NCBI GenBank assembly: GCA_019449555.1
Contig: JAGRPN010000243.1
Location: 1 to 32,747, forward strand
From: Ramlibacter sp.
GTDB lineage: Bacteria > Pseudomonadota > Gammaproteobacteria > Burkholderiales > Burkholderiaceae_C
DNA: 32,747 nucleotides
Reading direction: 5' to 3'
The notes under the pieces were generated by a model. The model had not been told where the DNA came from. It saw nothing but the letters and a program-made list of their open reading frames with translations, and did no database searches. This document shows, one piece after another, positions 8,417 to 16,885 of the stretch. A program made the translations under genes and the position numbers. Position 1 is the first letter of the stretch; every line of letters begins with the position of its first letter.

Positions 8417-9234
8417 ACGTGGCCGCCGCGCTGGCAGCGGCGCAATCGCACGGCCTCGAAAGGCTCGACGCGCAATTGCTGCTGCTGCACGCGCTGGGGC
8501 GGGCAGACAGCGATCGAGCGTGGCTGCTCGCGCACGACGCGGACCGGCTCGCCGCCGACGCGTACGCGGCCTTCGCGGCCCTGTGCGCGCGCCGGGCGAC
8601 GGGTGAACCGCTCGCGTATATCGTCGGGCGCAAGGAATTCTTCGGTCTCGACCTGCGGATCGACCGCCGGGTGCTGGTGCCGCGGCCGGAGACGGAGACG
8701 CTGGTCGAGTGGGCGCTCGAGACGATCGACGAGCGTGCACATGTGATCGACCTCGGCACCGGCAGCGGCGCGATCGCGTTGGCGCTCAAACACGCACGGC
8801 CGCAAGCGCGGGTCGAAGCCGTGGACCAGAGCGCCGCGGCGCTCGACGTCGCCCGCGAGAATGCCCGCCGCCTTTCGCTGGACGTGCGGTTTGCCGCCGC
8901 CTCGTGGCTGGCGAACAACGACGAACGATACGACCTGATCGTGAGCAATCCACCTTACGTCGCGGACGGCGATCCGCACCTGGCGGCGTTGCAGCACGAA
9001 CCGCTCGGGGCGCTGCAGTCTGGCCCTGACGGCCTCAGGGATATTCGCACAATCGTCGCGCAGGCGCCGCACCATCTGCAACGGGGCGGCTGGCTCATGC
9101 TGGAACACGGCTGGGATCAGGCCGAGGCAGTGCGCGGCCTGCTGCGCGCCGCGGGCCTGCGGGAGGTCGCCAGCCGACGCGACCTTGCGGGCATCGAACG
9201 CTGCTCGGGCGGCAGATGGCTTGAACTGGGATAA
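8413..9234 (+). CDS. prmC: Release factor glutamine methyltransferase
   Basis: PrmC methylates the glutamine of the GGQ motif of RF1 and RF2 using S-adenosylmethionine. The 273-residue protein has an N-terminal helical domain (about 1-85), the SAM motif [11 protein letters not shown] at 113-123, VEAVDQS near 134-140, and the catalytic NPPY at 179-182. It starts at GTG 8413, overlapping the prfA stop by four bases, which explains the track start at 8089 being too long. The pairing with prfA is conserved across bacteria. Confidence 0.96.
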   Translation: MNVAAALAAAQSHGLERLDAQLLLLHALGRADSDRAWLLAHDADRLAADAYAAFAALCARRATGEPLAYIVGRKEFFGLDLRIDRRVLVPRPETETLVEWALETIDERAHVIDLGTGSGAIALALKHARPQARVEAVDQSAAALDVARENARRLSLDVRFAAASWLANNDERYDLIVSNPPYVADGDPHLAALQHEPLGALQSGPDGLRDIRTIVAQAPHHLQRGGWLMLEHGWDQAEAVRGLLRAAGLREVASRRDLAGIERCSGGRWLELG

Positions 9235-9282
9235 TTCATACCGATATTTACCGGGCCTCGGAGCCTGCAAGGAGTTTTTTCA

Positions 9283-9609
9283 ATGAGCGACGTTCAGCAA
9301 CGCATCGACCAGCTCGTCAAGAACAGCGACGTGCTGCTGTTCATGAAGGGCGACCCCAACTTTCCCATGTGCGGTTTTTCGGGCCGCGCGATCCAGATCC
9401 TCAAGGCCTGCGGCCTCGATACGAAGGGCCTGACGACCGTGAACGTGCTCGAGGACGACGAGATCCGCCAGGCCATCAAGGAATACAGCAACTGGCCCAC
9501 CATTCCCCAGCTGTTCGTGAAGGGCGAATTCGTGGGCGGCTCCGACATCATGATGGAGATGTACGAGAGCGGCGAACTGCAGCAGGTGCTGGGCGCCCCG
9601 AAGGGCTAA
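9283..9609 (+). CDS. grxD: Monothiol glutaredoxin, Grx4/GrxD family
   Basis: A 108-residue monothiol glutaredoxin with the CGFS active site at residues 30-33. WPTIPQLF and GGSDIMMEM bind glutathione. Members of this family bind a 2Fe-2S cluster as a glutathione-bridged dimer and pass clusters to target proteins, often with BolA. Length is standard. A clear AAGGAG ribosome site lies eight bases before ATG 9283. It follows prmC by 48 bp on the same strand and may share its transcript or use a GATAAT box at the prmC stop. Confidence 0.95.
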   Translation: MSDVQQRIDQLVKNSDVLLFMKGDPNFPMCGFSGRAIQILKACGLDTKGLTTVNVLEDDEIRQAIKEYSNWPTIPQLFVKGEFVGGSDIMMEMYESGELQQVLGAPKG

Positions 9610-9661
9610 TCTCCACAAAGACAAGTCCGCGACGCTGGAGGCGGCGCGTTTCGTCCTGGAG

Positions 9662-9685
9662 CGTAGCGGATACCGTAGCGGTTAT
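9662..9685. repeat. Imperfect 12-bp tandem repeat in the grxD-AAA interval
   Basis: CGTAGCGGATAC is directly followed by CGTAGCGGTTAT (two mismatches). It lies in the 161-bp gap between grxD and the AAA+ gene, where no other element is clear except the AAAAGGAG ribosome site at 9756-9763. Confidence 0.45.
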
Positions 9686-9770
9686 CTGACATTGGTTTGC
9701 GCGGACTGCGCTATTCGATTGAACTCTGGCACAGCTTATGCTCGAATGAAGCGGTGAAAAGGAGTGGTCG

Positions 9771-10769
9771 ATGGAATCACGCAGTCTCGTTCCTCATCAG
9801 TCTTCTTCGTTCCAGCTGCCGATCGCCAATCTGCGCAGCGTCTTCCGTCCGCATGAGGTCGAGCGCAAGCTCGCCAAGCTGCCGGGAAGGGATCACGAGA
9901 GCCTTCGCACGACCTACGAGCGCATGCTCGAGCGCGGCCCGGAACGCTTCCAGGTCAAGCCCAGCGGGGTCCCGGAGATGGCGGCGCTCTACGACCAGTT
10001 GCCCAACTTCGCCGATGCGCTCGATGACGTGAAGCGCCATGTCGCGCTCTCGCAGGACTCGCGCGACGGGCTGGAGGTGACGCCGATGCTCCTGCTGGGG
10101 CCGCCGGGCATCGGGAAGACGCATTTCGCGCGCAGGCTCGCCGACCTGCTGGGCACGGGCATGAACCTCGTCCCAATGAGCTCCATGACCGCGGGCTGGC
10201 TGCTCTCGGGCGCGTCATCCCAGTGGAAGGGCGCGAAACCCGGCAAGGTCTTCGAAGCGCTCGTGGAGGGCCAGTACGCCAATCCGGTGATCGTCGTGGA
10301 TGAAATCGACAAGGCGAGCGCCGAGGCCCAGTACGACCCCTTGGGCGCCCTCTATGGCCTGCTCGAACACGACACGGCCGCGGCATTCATGGACGAGTTT
10401 GCGGAGGTCGCCATCGACGCGAGCCAGGTGATCTGGATCATGACCGCCAACGACGAGCGCTGCATTCCCGAACCTATCCTCAACCGCATGAACGTGTTCG
10501 TGATCGAGCCGCCGTCGCCCGACGAAGCCCGGCGGATCGCGGGCAACCTGTACGTGTCGATCCGGGCCGAACACGGCTGGGGTGACCGCTTCCAGGCCGA
10601 GCCGTCGGACGACTTGTTGGACGCGCTGGCGGAACTGGCGCCGCGCGACATGCGCAGGTCGCTGATGACCGGCTTCGGCAACGCCCGGCTCGACCAGCGC
10701 GGCGAGGTCCTGGTGGACGACCTGCCCCGCACCGCGACGGCAAAGGGCAAGATCGGCTTCGTGCAGTAA
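9771..10769 (+). CDS. Stand-alone AAA+ ATPase with Lon-like ATPase module
   Basis: A 332-residue cytosolic AAA+ protein. Walker A is GPPGIGKT at 110-117, Walker B IVVDEID at about 174-180, sensor 1 is the asparagine of MTANDE near 227, and the arginine-finger region is PILNRM near 236-240. Spacing and wording (LLEHDTAAAFMDEF, then IDASQVIWIMTAND) resemble the ATPase core of Lon. The Lon N-terminal domain and the serine-lysine protease domain are absent; a 100-residue N-terminal region of its own replaces them. It is therefore probably a remodelling ATPase with an unknown partner. AAAAGGAG precedes ATG 9771. It converges with the M20 gene after a 13-bp gap. Confidence 0.85.
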   Translation: MESRSLVPHQSSSFQLPIANLRSVFRPHEVERKLAKLPGRDHESLRTTYERMLERGPERFQVKPSGVPEMAALYDQLPNFADALDDVKRHVALSQDSRDGLEVTPMLLLGPPGIGKTHFARRLADLLGTGMNLVPMSSMTAGWLLSGASSQWKGAKPGKVFEALVEGQYANPVIVVDEIDKASAEAQYDPLGALYGLLEHDTAAAFMDEFAEVAIDASQVIWIMTANDERCIPEPILNRMNVFVIEPPSPDEARRIAGNLYVSIRAEHGWGDRFQAEPSDDLLDALAELAPRDMRRSLMTGFGNARLDQRGEVLVDDLPRTATAKGKIGFVQ

Positions 10770-10782
10770 CCCCCGAGAGGCG

Positions 10783-11988
10783 TTAGCTGCGCGCGAAGAA
10801 GGCCTGCACCAGCCGGACCCAGTAAGTCGAGCCGATCGGCAGCAACGCGTCGTTGAAATCGTAGTTGGGGTTGTGCAGTTCGCACGGGCCCATGCCGTGG
10901 TACGCGGCTTCGCGGTGTTCGCCGCCGCCATTGCCGACGAACAGGTAGCAGCCCGGCACCTTCTGCAGGTAGAAGGAGAAGTCCTCGGCGCCGCCGTGCG
11001 GCGGCGTGTCGGCGTCCACCTTGTCGGCCCCGAACACATCCCGCGCGACCTGCATCGCGAAGTCGGTTTGCGCATCCCAATTCACCAGCGGCGGGTAGGC
11101 GCGATAGAAGTCCAGCTCGCCCGTGCCGCCATGCACCTGCGGCAGCGTCTCGGCCACGCGGCGCATGTTGGCTTCGATCTCGTCCAGGATCTGCGTGCTG
11201 AAGGTGCGCACCGTGCCGCGGATCACGGCCTGCTCCGGCAGCACGTTGTACGCGTCGCCGGCGTGGATCTGCGTCACGCTGAGCACGGCCGTCTCGACCG
11301 GGTTCTTGTGGCGTGAGATCAACGTTTGCAGCACGCCCACCATTTCGGCGGCAATGACGATGGTGTCCACGGCCTTGTGCGGTTGGGCGGCATGGCCGCC
11401 GGTGCCGCGCACGACGATGTCGAAGCGGTTGCTCGACGCCATGGTCGGACCCTTGCGGAAGCCGAACAATCCCGTGGGATAGCCGGGCAGGTTGTGCATC
11501 CCGTAGATCTCGTCGCAGGGAAACCGCTCGAACAGGCCGTCCTCGATCATGGCGCGCGCACCGGCGTTGCCGCCCTCCTCGGCCGGCTGGAAGATGAAGT
11601 TGACGGTGCCGTCGAAGTCGGGATGGGCGGCCAGGTGCTGCGCGGCCCCGAGCAGCATGGTCGTGTGGCCGTCATGGCCGCAGCCATGCATGCGCCCGGG
11701 ATTGGTGGAGGCGTGCGCGAAACGGTTGTTCTCAGGCATGGGCAGCGCGTCCATGTCGGCACGCAGCCCGATGGATCGCCCGCCCGGTCCTTTCTTGCCC
11801 CGCAGCACGCCGACGACCCCCGTCTTGCCCAGGCCGCGATGGACTTCGAGGCCCCACTTCGTCAGCTGCTGCGCGACCAGCTCGGAAGTGCGGGTTTCCT
11901 GGAAGGCGAGTTCCGGATGCGCATGGATGTCACGGCGAATGCTGGCCAGGCTGTCGCGGGCAGCCTCGATCTCGGCGATCAAACTCAT
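10783..11988 (-). CDS. M20-family amidohydrolase (hippurate hydrolase / N-acyl amino acid amidohydrolase-like)
   Basis: A 401-residue zinc-type M20D amidohydrolase. Metal-site residues are visible: HGCGHDGHT (Cys103, His105), QPAEEGG (Glu137/138), MHNLP (His165) and HGGAEDFSF near the C-terminus. The central VRGTGGHAAQPH block begins the dimerisation domain. Relatives remove acyl groups from N-acyl amino acids such as hippurate; the exact substrate is unknown. It is the last gene of the peptide-transporter operon and overlaps the preceding amidohydrolase stop by ATGA, which links its function to imported acylated amino acids or peptides. No signal peptide, so it is cytosolic. Confidence 0.9.
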   Translation of the reverse strand: MSLIAEIEAARDSLASIRRDIHAHPELAFQETRTSELVAQQLTKWGLEVHRGLGKTGVVGVLRGKKGPGGRSIGLRADMDALPMPENNRFAHASTNPGRMHGCGHDGHTTMLLGAAQHLAAHPDFDGTVNFIFQPAEEGGNAGARAMIEDGLFERFPCDEIYGMHNLPGYPTGLFGFRKGPTMASSNRFDIVVRGTGGHAAQPHKAVDTIVIAAEMVGVLQTLISRHKNPVETAVLSVTQIHAGDAYNVLPEQAVIRGTVRTFSTQILDEIEANMRRVAETLPQVHGGTGELDFYRAYPPLVNWDAQTDFAMQVARDVFGADKVDADTPPHGGAEDFSFYLQKVPGCYLFVGNGGGEHREAAYHGMGPCELHNPNYDFNDALLPIGSTYWVRLVQAFFARS

Positions 11989-12872
11989 TTCACCTGCTCC
12001 TTTACGTAAGCTGCAATGTCGCGGGACACTTCCGCAAGGGCGCTTTGCAGAGCGCCGAATCCGCTGGTCCGCTGCCGCGTGTTCTCGTCCATGTACAGCC
12101 CGCGATGCAGCTCGATCTGCAGGCTGTGCCGACGCTCGGCCGGCCGTCCCAGCCGGGCGATCAGCGCCACCCCTTTGAACGGATCGTTGAGCGCCACCGA
12201 AAAGCCGCGCCTTCGCAACGCTTGCGCCACCATGTCGGTGAATTCCGGCGCGGCCGTGGTGCCATCCCGGTCGCCCAGCACGAAGTCCGCCAGCGGATGG
12301 TCGCTTTCGATCTGCAGGGACTCATACGAATTCGCGGGCATCGAATGCAGGTTCAGGTGCCACACGGCGCCGAATCGCGCATACGCCGCCTCGATCTCCT
12401 TGCCCATCGCGGCATGGTATGGCGCGTGATAGGCGGCGATGCGATGCTGGACTTCCGCTACGCTCAACAGGCGGTCGTAGACGGGCAGCCGGGCCGGATA
12501 GCCCGCGTCACGCCAGATCAAGCCAATGCCCAGGCGCGTCTTCTCGCCCGGGCGCAACGGCTGCGGCCAGGGTTCGGCCAGCATCGCCGCATCGAGGTCC
12601 TCCAGCTCGCGATTGGGATCGATGTAGGAACGCGGGAACTGCGCCGCCAACAAGGTGGCGCCCACCGATGGCAACGCCTGCCACAACACATGGACGTCGG
12701 TGTCTTCGCCGGCGCGCAACTGGTCGAAGGGCAATGCGAAGCGGAAGTCATCCGGATACAGCACGCCGCTGTGCGGAGAGTCGCACACGAGGGGAATCGC
12801 GTCGGTCTCAGGCAGGCGAAGGCTGTACGGCGCGAATGGCGTGGCGACGCCGGGAAGAACGGTGGAGGTCAT
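11985..12872 (-). CDS. N-formylglutamate amidohydrolase family protein
   Basis: A 295-residue protein of the N-formylglutamate amidohydrolase (FGase/HutG-like) family. Recognisable blocks are DSPHSG at 31-36, SYIDPNRELEDLD near 81-93, LNLHSMP, NDPFKGVALIARLG, and QIELHRGLYMDE near the end. Known members release formate from N-formylglutamate, the last step of one histidine-degradation route. No other hut gene is nearby, so the substrate here may be a different N-acyl compound. It overlaps the ABC ATPase gene on one side and the M20 gene on the other by ATGA junctions, so it is clearly part of the transporter operon. Confidence 0.9.
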   Translation of the reverse strand: MTSTVLPGVATPFAPYSLRLPETDAIPLVCDSPHSGVLYPDDFRFALPFDQLRAGEDTDVHVLWQALPSVGATLLAAQFPRSYIDPNRELEDLDAAMLAEPWPQPLRPGEKTRLGIGLIWRDAGYPARLPVYDRLLSVAEVQHRIAAYHAPYHAAMGKEIEAAYARFGAVWHLNLHSMPANSYESLQIESDHPLADFVLGDRDGTTAAPEFTDMVAQALRRRGFSVALNDPFKGVALIARLGRPAERRHSLQIELHRGLYMDENTRQRTSGFGALQSALAEVSRDIAAYVKEQVK

Positions 12873-13915
12873 TCGGCTGCCGGGCGAGTTGGCGTTTCGT
12901 TCAGGTGACAGGCGCTGGCATGGCCGGGGCCCAGCTGGCGCAGCACCGGCATTTCGGTCTGGCAGCGCGCCATCGCATGCGGGCAGCGCGGGTGAAAGCT
13001 GCAGCCCGACGGCGGGCGCAATGGCGAAGGCAGCTCGCCCTTGATCGGCTGGTACGACCTGCGCCGTGTCTCGAGGGTCGGGAGTTCGGACAGCAGCGCC
13101 TGCGTGTAGGGATGATTGGGACGGCTGAAGATCACCTCGGTGGGCGCGATTTCGACCACGCGGCCCAGGTACATGATGAGGACGCGGTCGGAAACGTGGC
13201 CGACCACCCCGAGGTTGTGGCTGATGAAGAGGTAGGTCAGGTCGAATTCGCGGCGCAGTTCCAGGAATAGGTTCAGCACCTGCGCCTGGATCGAGACGTC
13301 GAGCGCCGCCACCGCTTCGTCACAGACGATGAGCTGCGGCTTCAGCGCGAGTGCCCGCGCCACGCCGATGCGCTGGCGCTGGCCCCCGGAGAACTGGTGC
13401 GGGTAGCGTTGCGCGTAGTCCGGATCGAGCCCCACCTGCCGCATCAGGCCGGCGACGTAGTCGGCCTTTTTCCCTGCGCGCACGATGCCATGCACGACGG
13501 GCGCTTCCCCGATGATGTCCAGCACGCGCATCCGCGGGTTGAGCGATGCCATCGGGTTCTGGAAGATCATCTGCACGCCCAGCGCATAGGCGTGGCGCTC
13601 GCTTCCCGACATGTCCTGCAGGCGCTTGCCCAGATAGCTGACCTCGCCCGCGCTGGCGGGGCTGATGTCGGCGATCACGCGCCCGAGCGTGGACTTGCCG
13701 CAGCCCGATTCGCCCACCACGCCGATCACTTCACCGGCCTGTACGTCCAGATCGACGCCTGCGACGGCGTGCACCACCGCCGGCCGGTTGTCCGCGCCGA
13801 ACAGGTTGGCCAGGCGCCCGGCGAGATCCACCGGCTGCACGAACCGTTTTTCGATGCCGCGCAACTGCAATAGCGGCGTGCTTGCGGCCCGGGGAGTTTC
13901 GAGGCGCTGTTCCAT
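12869..13915 (-). CDS. Peptide ABC transporter ATP-binding protein, DppF/OppF type
   Basis: One of two ATPase subunits of the importer, 348 residues. Walker A is GESGCGKS at 68-75, the signature is FSGGQRQR, Walker B LIVCDEAVAALD, and the switch histidine is in SHNLGVV. The C-terminal oligopeptide-transporter extension has cysteines in SGCSFHPRCPHA, like DppF/OppF, which can hold an iron-sulfur cluster in this family. Walker B reads DEAVAALD where most relatives have DEPVSALD, a mild change. The start overlaps nothing upstream (9 bp gap to dppD); the stop overlaps the amidohydrolase start. Confidence 0.95.
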   Translation of the reverse strand: MEQRLETPRAASTPLLQLRGIEKRFVQPVDLAGRLANLFGADNRPAVVHAVAGVDLDVQAGEVIGVVGESGCGKSTLGRVIADISPASAGEVSYLGKRLQDMSGSERHAYALGVQMIFQNPMASLNPRMRVLDIIGEAPVVHGIVRAGKKADYVAGLMRQVGLDPDYAQRYPHQFSGGQRQRIGVARALALKPQLIVCDEAVAALDVSIQAQVLNLFLELRREFDLTYLFISHNLGVVGHVSDRVLIMYLGRVVEIAPTEVIFSRPNHPYTQALLSELPTLETRRRSYQPIKGELPSPLRPPSGCSFHPRCPHAMARCQTEMPVLRQLGPGHASACHLNETPTRPAAE

Positions 13916-13924
13916 GCGGCGCCT

Positions 13925-14920
13925 TCAGCCCAGCGCGTGCCAGCAGCGCACGCTCCTGGACAGCGGGAGTTCCGTCAGTTGCGGCACCTGCAGGCAGCTG
14001 TCGGTGGCATATGTGCAACGGGGGCGAAACGCGCAGCCCTGGGGAAGGTGCAACAACGACGGTGTCATGCCCGGGATCTGCCGCAACAACGAACCATGCG
14101 TTGCCCGGGTGGGAATCGAGTTGATCAGGCCCTGCGTGTACGGATGGCACGGTTGGCGAATAACGTCGGCGGTGGCCCCGCTCTCGACGATCCGCCCGGC
14201 GTACATGACGGCGATCCGGTCGGCCAGGCCCGAAACCACGGCGAGATCGTGCGTGATCCACACCAGCGACGTGCCGGTCTCACGGCAGAGTTTTTGCACC
14301 TCGTACAGGATCTGCGCCTGGATGGTGACGTCCAGCGCGGTGGTGGGCTCGTCCGCGATGATGAGCTTCGGGCGATTGAGCAGCGCGATGGCGATCGCCA
14401 CGCGCTGCCGCATGCCGCCCGAGAGCTGGTGCGGGTAGGCCAGCAGCCGCTCCCGGGGTGCGGGGATGCCGACCATTGCCAACGCATCGCGGGCGCGTTC
14501 GCGCGCCGCTGCGTCGCTGACCGTCTCATGCGCCTGGATCGCCTCGATCATCTGCGTATCGACGCGCAGCACCGGATTGAGCGTCATCATGGGGTCCTGG
14601 AAGATCATCGCGATCTCCTTGCCACGCACCCGCTGCAGGCGCACCTCGGGCGCCCCCACCAGTTCTTCGCCGAGATAACGGATGCTCCCACCGACGATGC
14701 GCCCGGGCGGATCGATCAGGCCGATCACCGAGAAGCCGGTGATGGTCTTGCCGGAACCGGACTCGCCGACCAGGCCCACGATTTCGCCGGCATCCACCCG
14801 CAGGTCGACGCCGTCCACGGCCTTCACGACGCCGCCGTGCGTGAAGAAATGCGTTTGCAGGCCGTGCACATCGAGCACCGCACGGTCCGCCTGCGCGGAA
14901 GAACTTTGCCGTTCCGTCAT
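13925..14920 (-). CDS. Peptide ABC transporter ATP-binding protein, DppD/OppD type
   Basis: The second ATPase subunit, 331 residues. Walker A is GESGSGKT, the Q-loop MIFQDPM, the signature LSGGMRQR, Walker B IIADEPTTALD, and the H-loop ITHDLAVV. The C-terminal extension with QGCAFRPRCTYA is the OppD/DppD zone. With the downstream DppF-like subunit it forms the heterodimeric motor that energises import. It starts 3 bp after the DppC-like permease stop, so the genes are co-translated. Confidence 0.95.
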   Translation of the reverse strand: MTERQSSSAQADRAVLDVHGLQTHFFTHGGVVKAVDGVDLRVDAGEIVGLVGESGSGKTITGFSVIGLIDPPGRIVGGSIRYLGEELVGAPEVRLQRVRGKEIAMIFQDPMMTLNPVLRVDTQMIEAIQAHETVSDAAARERARDALAMVGIPAPRERLLAYPHQLSGGMRQRVAIAIALLNRPKLIIADEPTTALDVTIQAQILYEVQKLCRETGTSLVWITHDLAVVSGLADRIAVMYAGRIVESGATADVIRQPCHPYTQGLINSIPTRATHGSLLRQIPGMTPSLLHLPQGCAFRPRCTYATDSCLQVPQLTELPLSRSVRCWHALG

Positions 14921-14923
14921 CGC

Positions 14924-15853
14924 CTACTGCACATTGTGCGGATTCAGGATATCCCGCAGGTGGTCGCCGACCAGGTTGATGCCCACGATGGCCAGCGCCA
15001 GCGCAATGCCGGGGAAGAACGAAATCCAGTAGTGGCCGGACAGCATGAATTCGAAGCCGTTGGCGATCAGCATGCCCAGCGACGGCTCGGTCACCGGCAC
15101 CCCGACGCCCAGGAACGACAGCGTGGACTCCAGCGCGATCGCGTGCGCGAGATCGATGGTGGCGATCACGATCAGCGGCGGCATGCAGTTGGGCAGCATG
15201 TGCCGCAGCAGCACGCGCGGCCAGCCCAGCGCCATGCATTGGGCGGCCTCGACATATTCCTTGGCGCGTTCCACCAGGGCGGCACCGCGCGCCGCTCGCG
15301 CGAAATAAGCCCATTGCACGATGATCAGCGCGACGATCACCTTGTCCACGCCCTTGCCCAGGATCGCCAGCAGGATCAGAGCCACCAGGATCGCGGGAAA
15401 GGACAGCTGGATATCGGCGATGCGCATCAGCAGCGCGTCGATCCACCCGCCGAAGTAGGCGGCAGCCAGTCCCACGATACTGCCGATCGCCAAGGCGGCC
15501 GCGACCGAAATGCCGCCCACCATCAGGCTGGTGCGCAAGCCGTAGAAGATCGCGGAGAGCACATCGCGCGCCTGGCCGTCGGTGCCCAGCCGGTAGATCA
15601 TCGTTCCGGCGGCGTTCCTGCTGCCGGGGGGCAGCTTGGAATCGAAAATGTCCAGCTGGCCGATGTCATACGGGTTTTGCGGCGAAATCCACGGCGCGAA
15701 CACGGCCGCGCCGATGGCCAGCAACAACAGCACCAGCCCGAACACGGCCAGCTTGTTGGCGAAGAATTCACGCCGCAGGCGCTGCCACGGTGTTTCGGGC
15801 GCGGGAAGCGGCAGCGCTTCGGCCAATGCGGCCGGAACGACGATCTCGCTCAT
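14924..15853 (-). CDS. Peptide ABC transporter permease, DppC type
   Basis: A 309-residue inner-membrane permease. After an N-terminal cytoplasmic segment the first helix is LAVFGLVLLLLAIGAAVFA, followed by a periplasmic loop and five more helices. The cytoplasmic EAA loop, which contacts the ATPases, is EYVEAAQCMALGWPR. The N-terminal OppC_N-like region (WQRLRREFFANKLAV) is typical of DppC/OppC. ATG 15853 is chosen; the longer track ORF runs back into dppB in the wrong frame. Its ATG overlaps the dppB stop (ATGA). Confidence 0.95.
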   Translation of the reverse strand: MSEIVVPAALAEALPLPAPETPWQRLRREFFANKLAVFGLVLLLLAIGAAVFAPWISPQNPYDIGQLDIFDSKLPPGSRNAAGTMIYRLGTDGQARDVLSAIFYGLRTSLMVGGISVAAALAIGSIVGLAAAYFGGWIDALLMRIADIQLSFPAILVALILLAILGKGVDKVIVALIIVQWAYFARAARGAALVERAKEYVEAAQCMALGWPRVLLRHMLPNCMPPLIVIATIDLAHAIALESTLSFLGVGVPVTEPSLGMLIANGFEFMLSGHYWISFFPGIALALAIVGINLVGDHLRDILNPHNVQ

Positions 15854-16827
15854 GCCTTCGCTCCTTGCAGCCGCACCCGCGGGTCGAGCACGGAATAGAG
15901 GATGTCCACGGCGAGGTTGAGCATCACCAGGAAGAAGACGATCAGGATGAGATAGGCCACGACCACCGGCCGATCCAGCGTGATGATCGAATCCAGCAGC
16001 AATTTGCCCATGCCGGGCCACGCGAAGATCGTCTCGGTGACGACCGCGAACGCCACGACCTGCCCGAACTCCAGGCCGCAGACGGTTACGATGGGGATCA
16101 TGATGTTCTTGAGCAGGTGCACGCGCAGGATGCGGCTCCAGGCCAGGCCCTTGGCCCGCGCGAACTTGATGTAGTCCATCGGCAGCGCCTCCCGCGTGGC
16201 CGCCCGCGTGACGCGGATGATCAGCGCGGCCTTCGCCAGCGCGATGGTGCACGCGGGCAGCAGCAGGCGCGACCAGCCGTCCAGGGTCAGCACGCTCAGG
16301 TCCAGCCGTCCCACCATGACCGTGGCTCCGCGCCCGCTGGCGGGCAGCCAGCCGAGATACACCGCGAACACCATGATGAGCATCAGGCCGACCCAGAAAT
16401 TCGGGAGCGAAAAGCCCAGCACGGAACCGGTCATGATGCCTCGCGTGCTGAGCGCCTGCGGCTTCAGGCCCGCCCAGATGCCCAGCGGCACACCGACCCC
16501 GATCGACAGCAGCATCGACACGGTGGCCAGTTCCAGTGTGGCCGGCATGCGCTCCAGGATCAGGCCCATCGCCGATTGCCCGGTGAGAAAGCTCTTGCCG
16601 AAGTCCAGCTGCAGCGCGTGCGCCATGAAGATGCCGTACTGCTGCCAGAGCGGCTTGTCCAGGCCGAAGCTGGCGCGGATCGCATCGCGCTCGAGTTCGG
16701 TGGCCTCGGCACTGGCCATCATCGACACCGGATCGCCGATCACGTACAGGCCGAGGAACACCAGGCCGGACATGACCACCATGACCAACAGGGCCTGCAA
16801 CAGGCGGCGAAAAATATAGGCGAGCAT
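15850..16827 (-). CDS. Peptide ABC transporter permease, DppB type
   Basis: A 325-residue inner-membrane permease beginning MLAYIFRRLLQALLVM, the standard DppB N-terminus, so ATG 16827 is preferred over the track start at 16863. Six helices are expected. The EAA loop is DYIKFARAKGLAWSR. The DppB block FGLDKPLWQQYGIFM is near residue 58 and FAWPGMGKLL near the C-terminus. It pairs with the DppC-like subunit to form the channel. A stable hairpin lies between the binding-protein gene and this gene. Confidence 0.95.
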   Translation of the reverse strand: MLAYIFRRLLQALLVMVVMSGLVFLGLYVIGDPVSMMASAEATELERDAIRASFGLDKPLWQQYGIFMAHALQLDFGKSFLTGQSAMGLILERMPATLELATVSMLLSIGVGVPLGIWAGLKPQALSTRGIMTGSVLGFSLPNFWVGLMLIMVFAVYLGWLPASGRGATVMVGRLDLSVLTLDGWSRLLLPACTIALAKAALIIRVTRAATREALPMDYIKFARAKGLAWSRILRVHLLKNIMIPIVTVCGLEFGQVVAFAVVTETIFAWPGMGKLLLDSIITLDRPVVVAYLILIVFFLVMLNLAVDILYSVLDPRVRLQGAKA

Positions 16828-16843
16828 CGGAGTCGAGGCAATT

Positions 16844-16878
16844 GCCGCGCCGCCCCTGGGCACGGCGCGAGGCGCGGC
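16844..16878 (-). other. Hairpin between binding-protein and permease genes
   Basis: GCCGCGCC (16844-16851) is repeated inverted as GGCGCGGC (16871-16878) around a 19-base loop. There is no T-run. A stem at this place in an importer operon could protect the upstream binding-protein mRNA and reduce transcription into the permease genes. Confidence 0.45.
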
Positions 16879-16885
16879 GCTTCAG

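Noticed and set aside
9719-9742. TTGAAC and TATGCT as a promoter for the AAA+ gene
   Set aside because: The spacer is only 12 bp; no acceptable alternative -35 was found.
10770-10782. Terminator between the convergent AAA+ and M20 genes
   Set aside because: The gap is only 13 bp and shows no stem or T-run.
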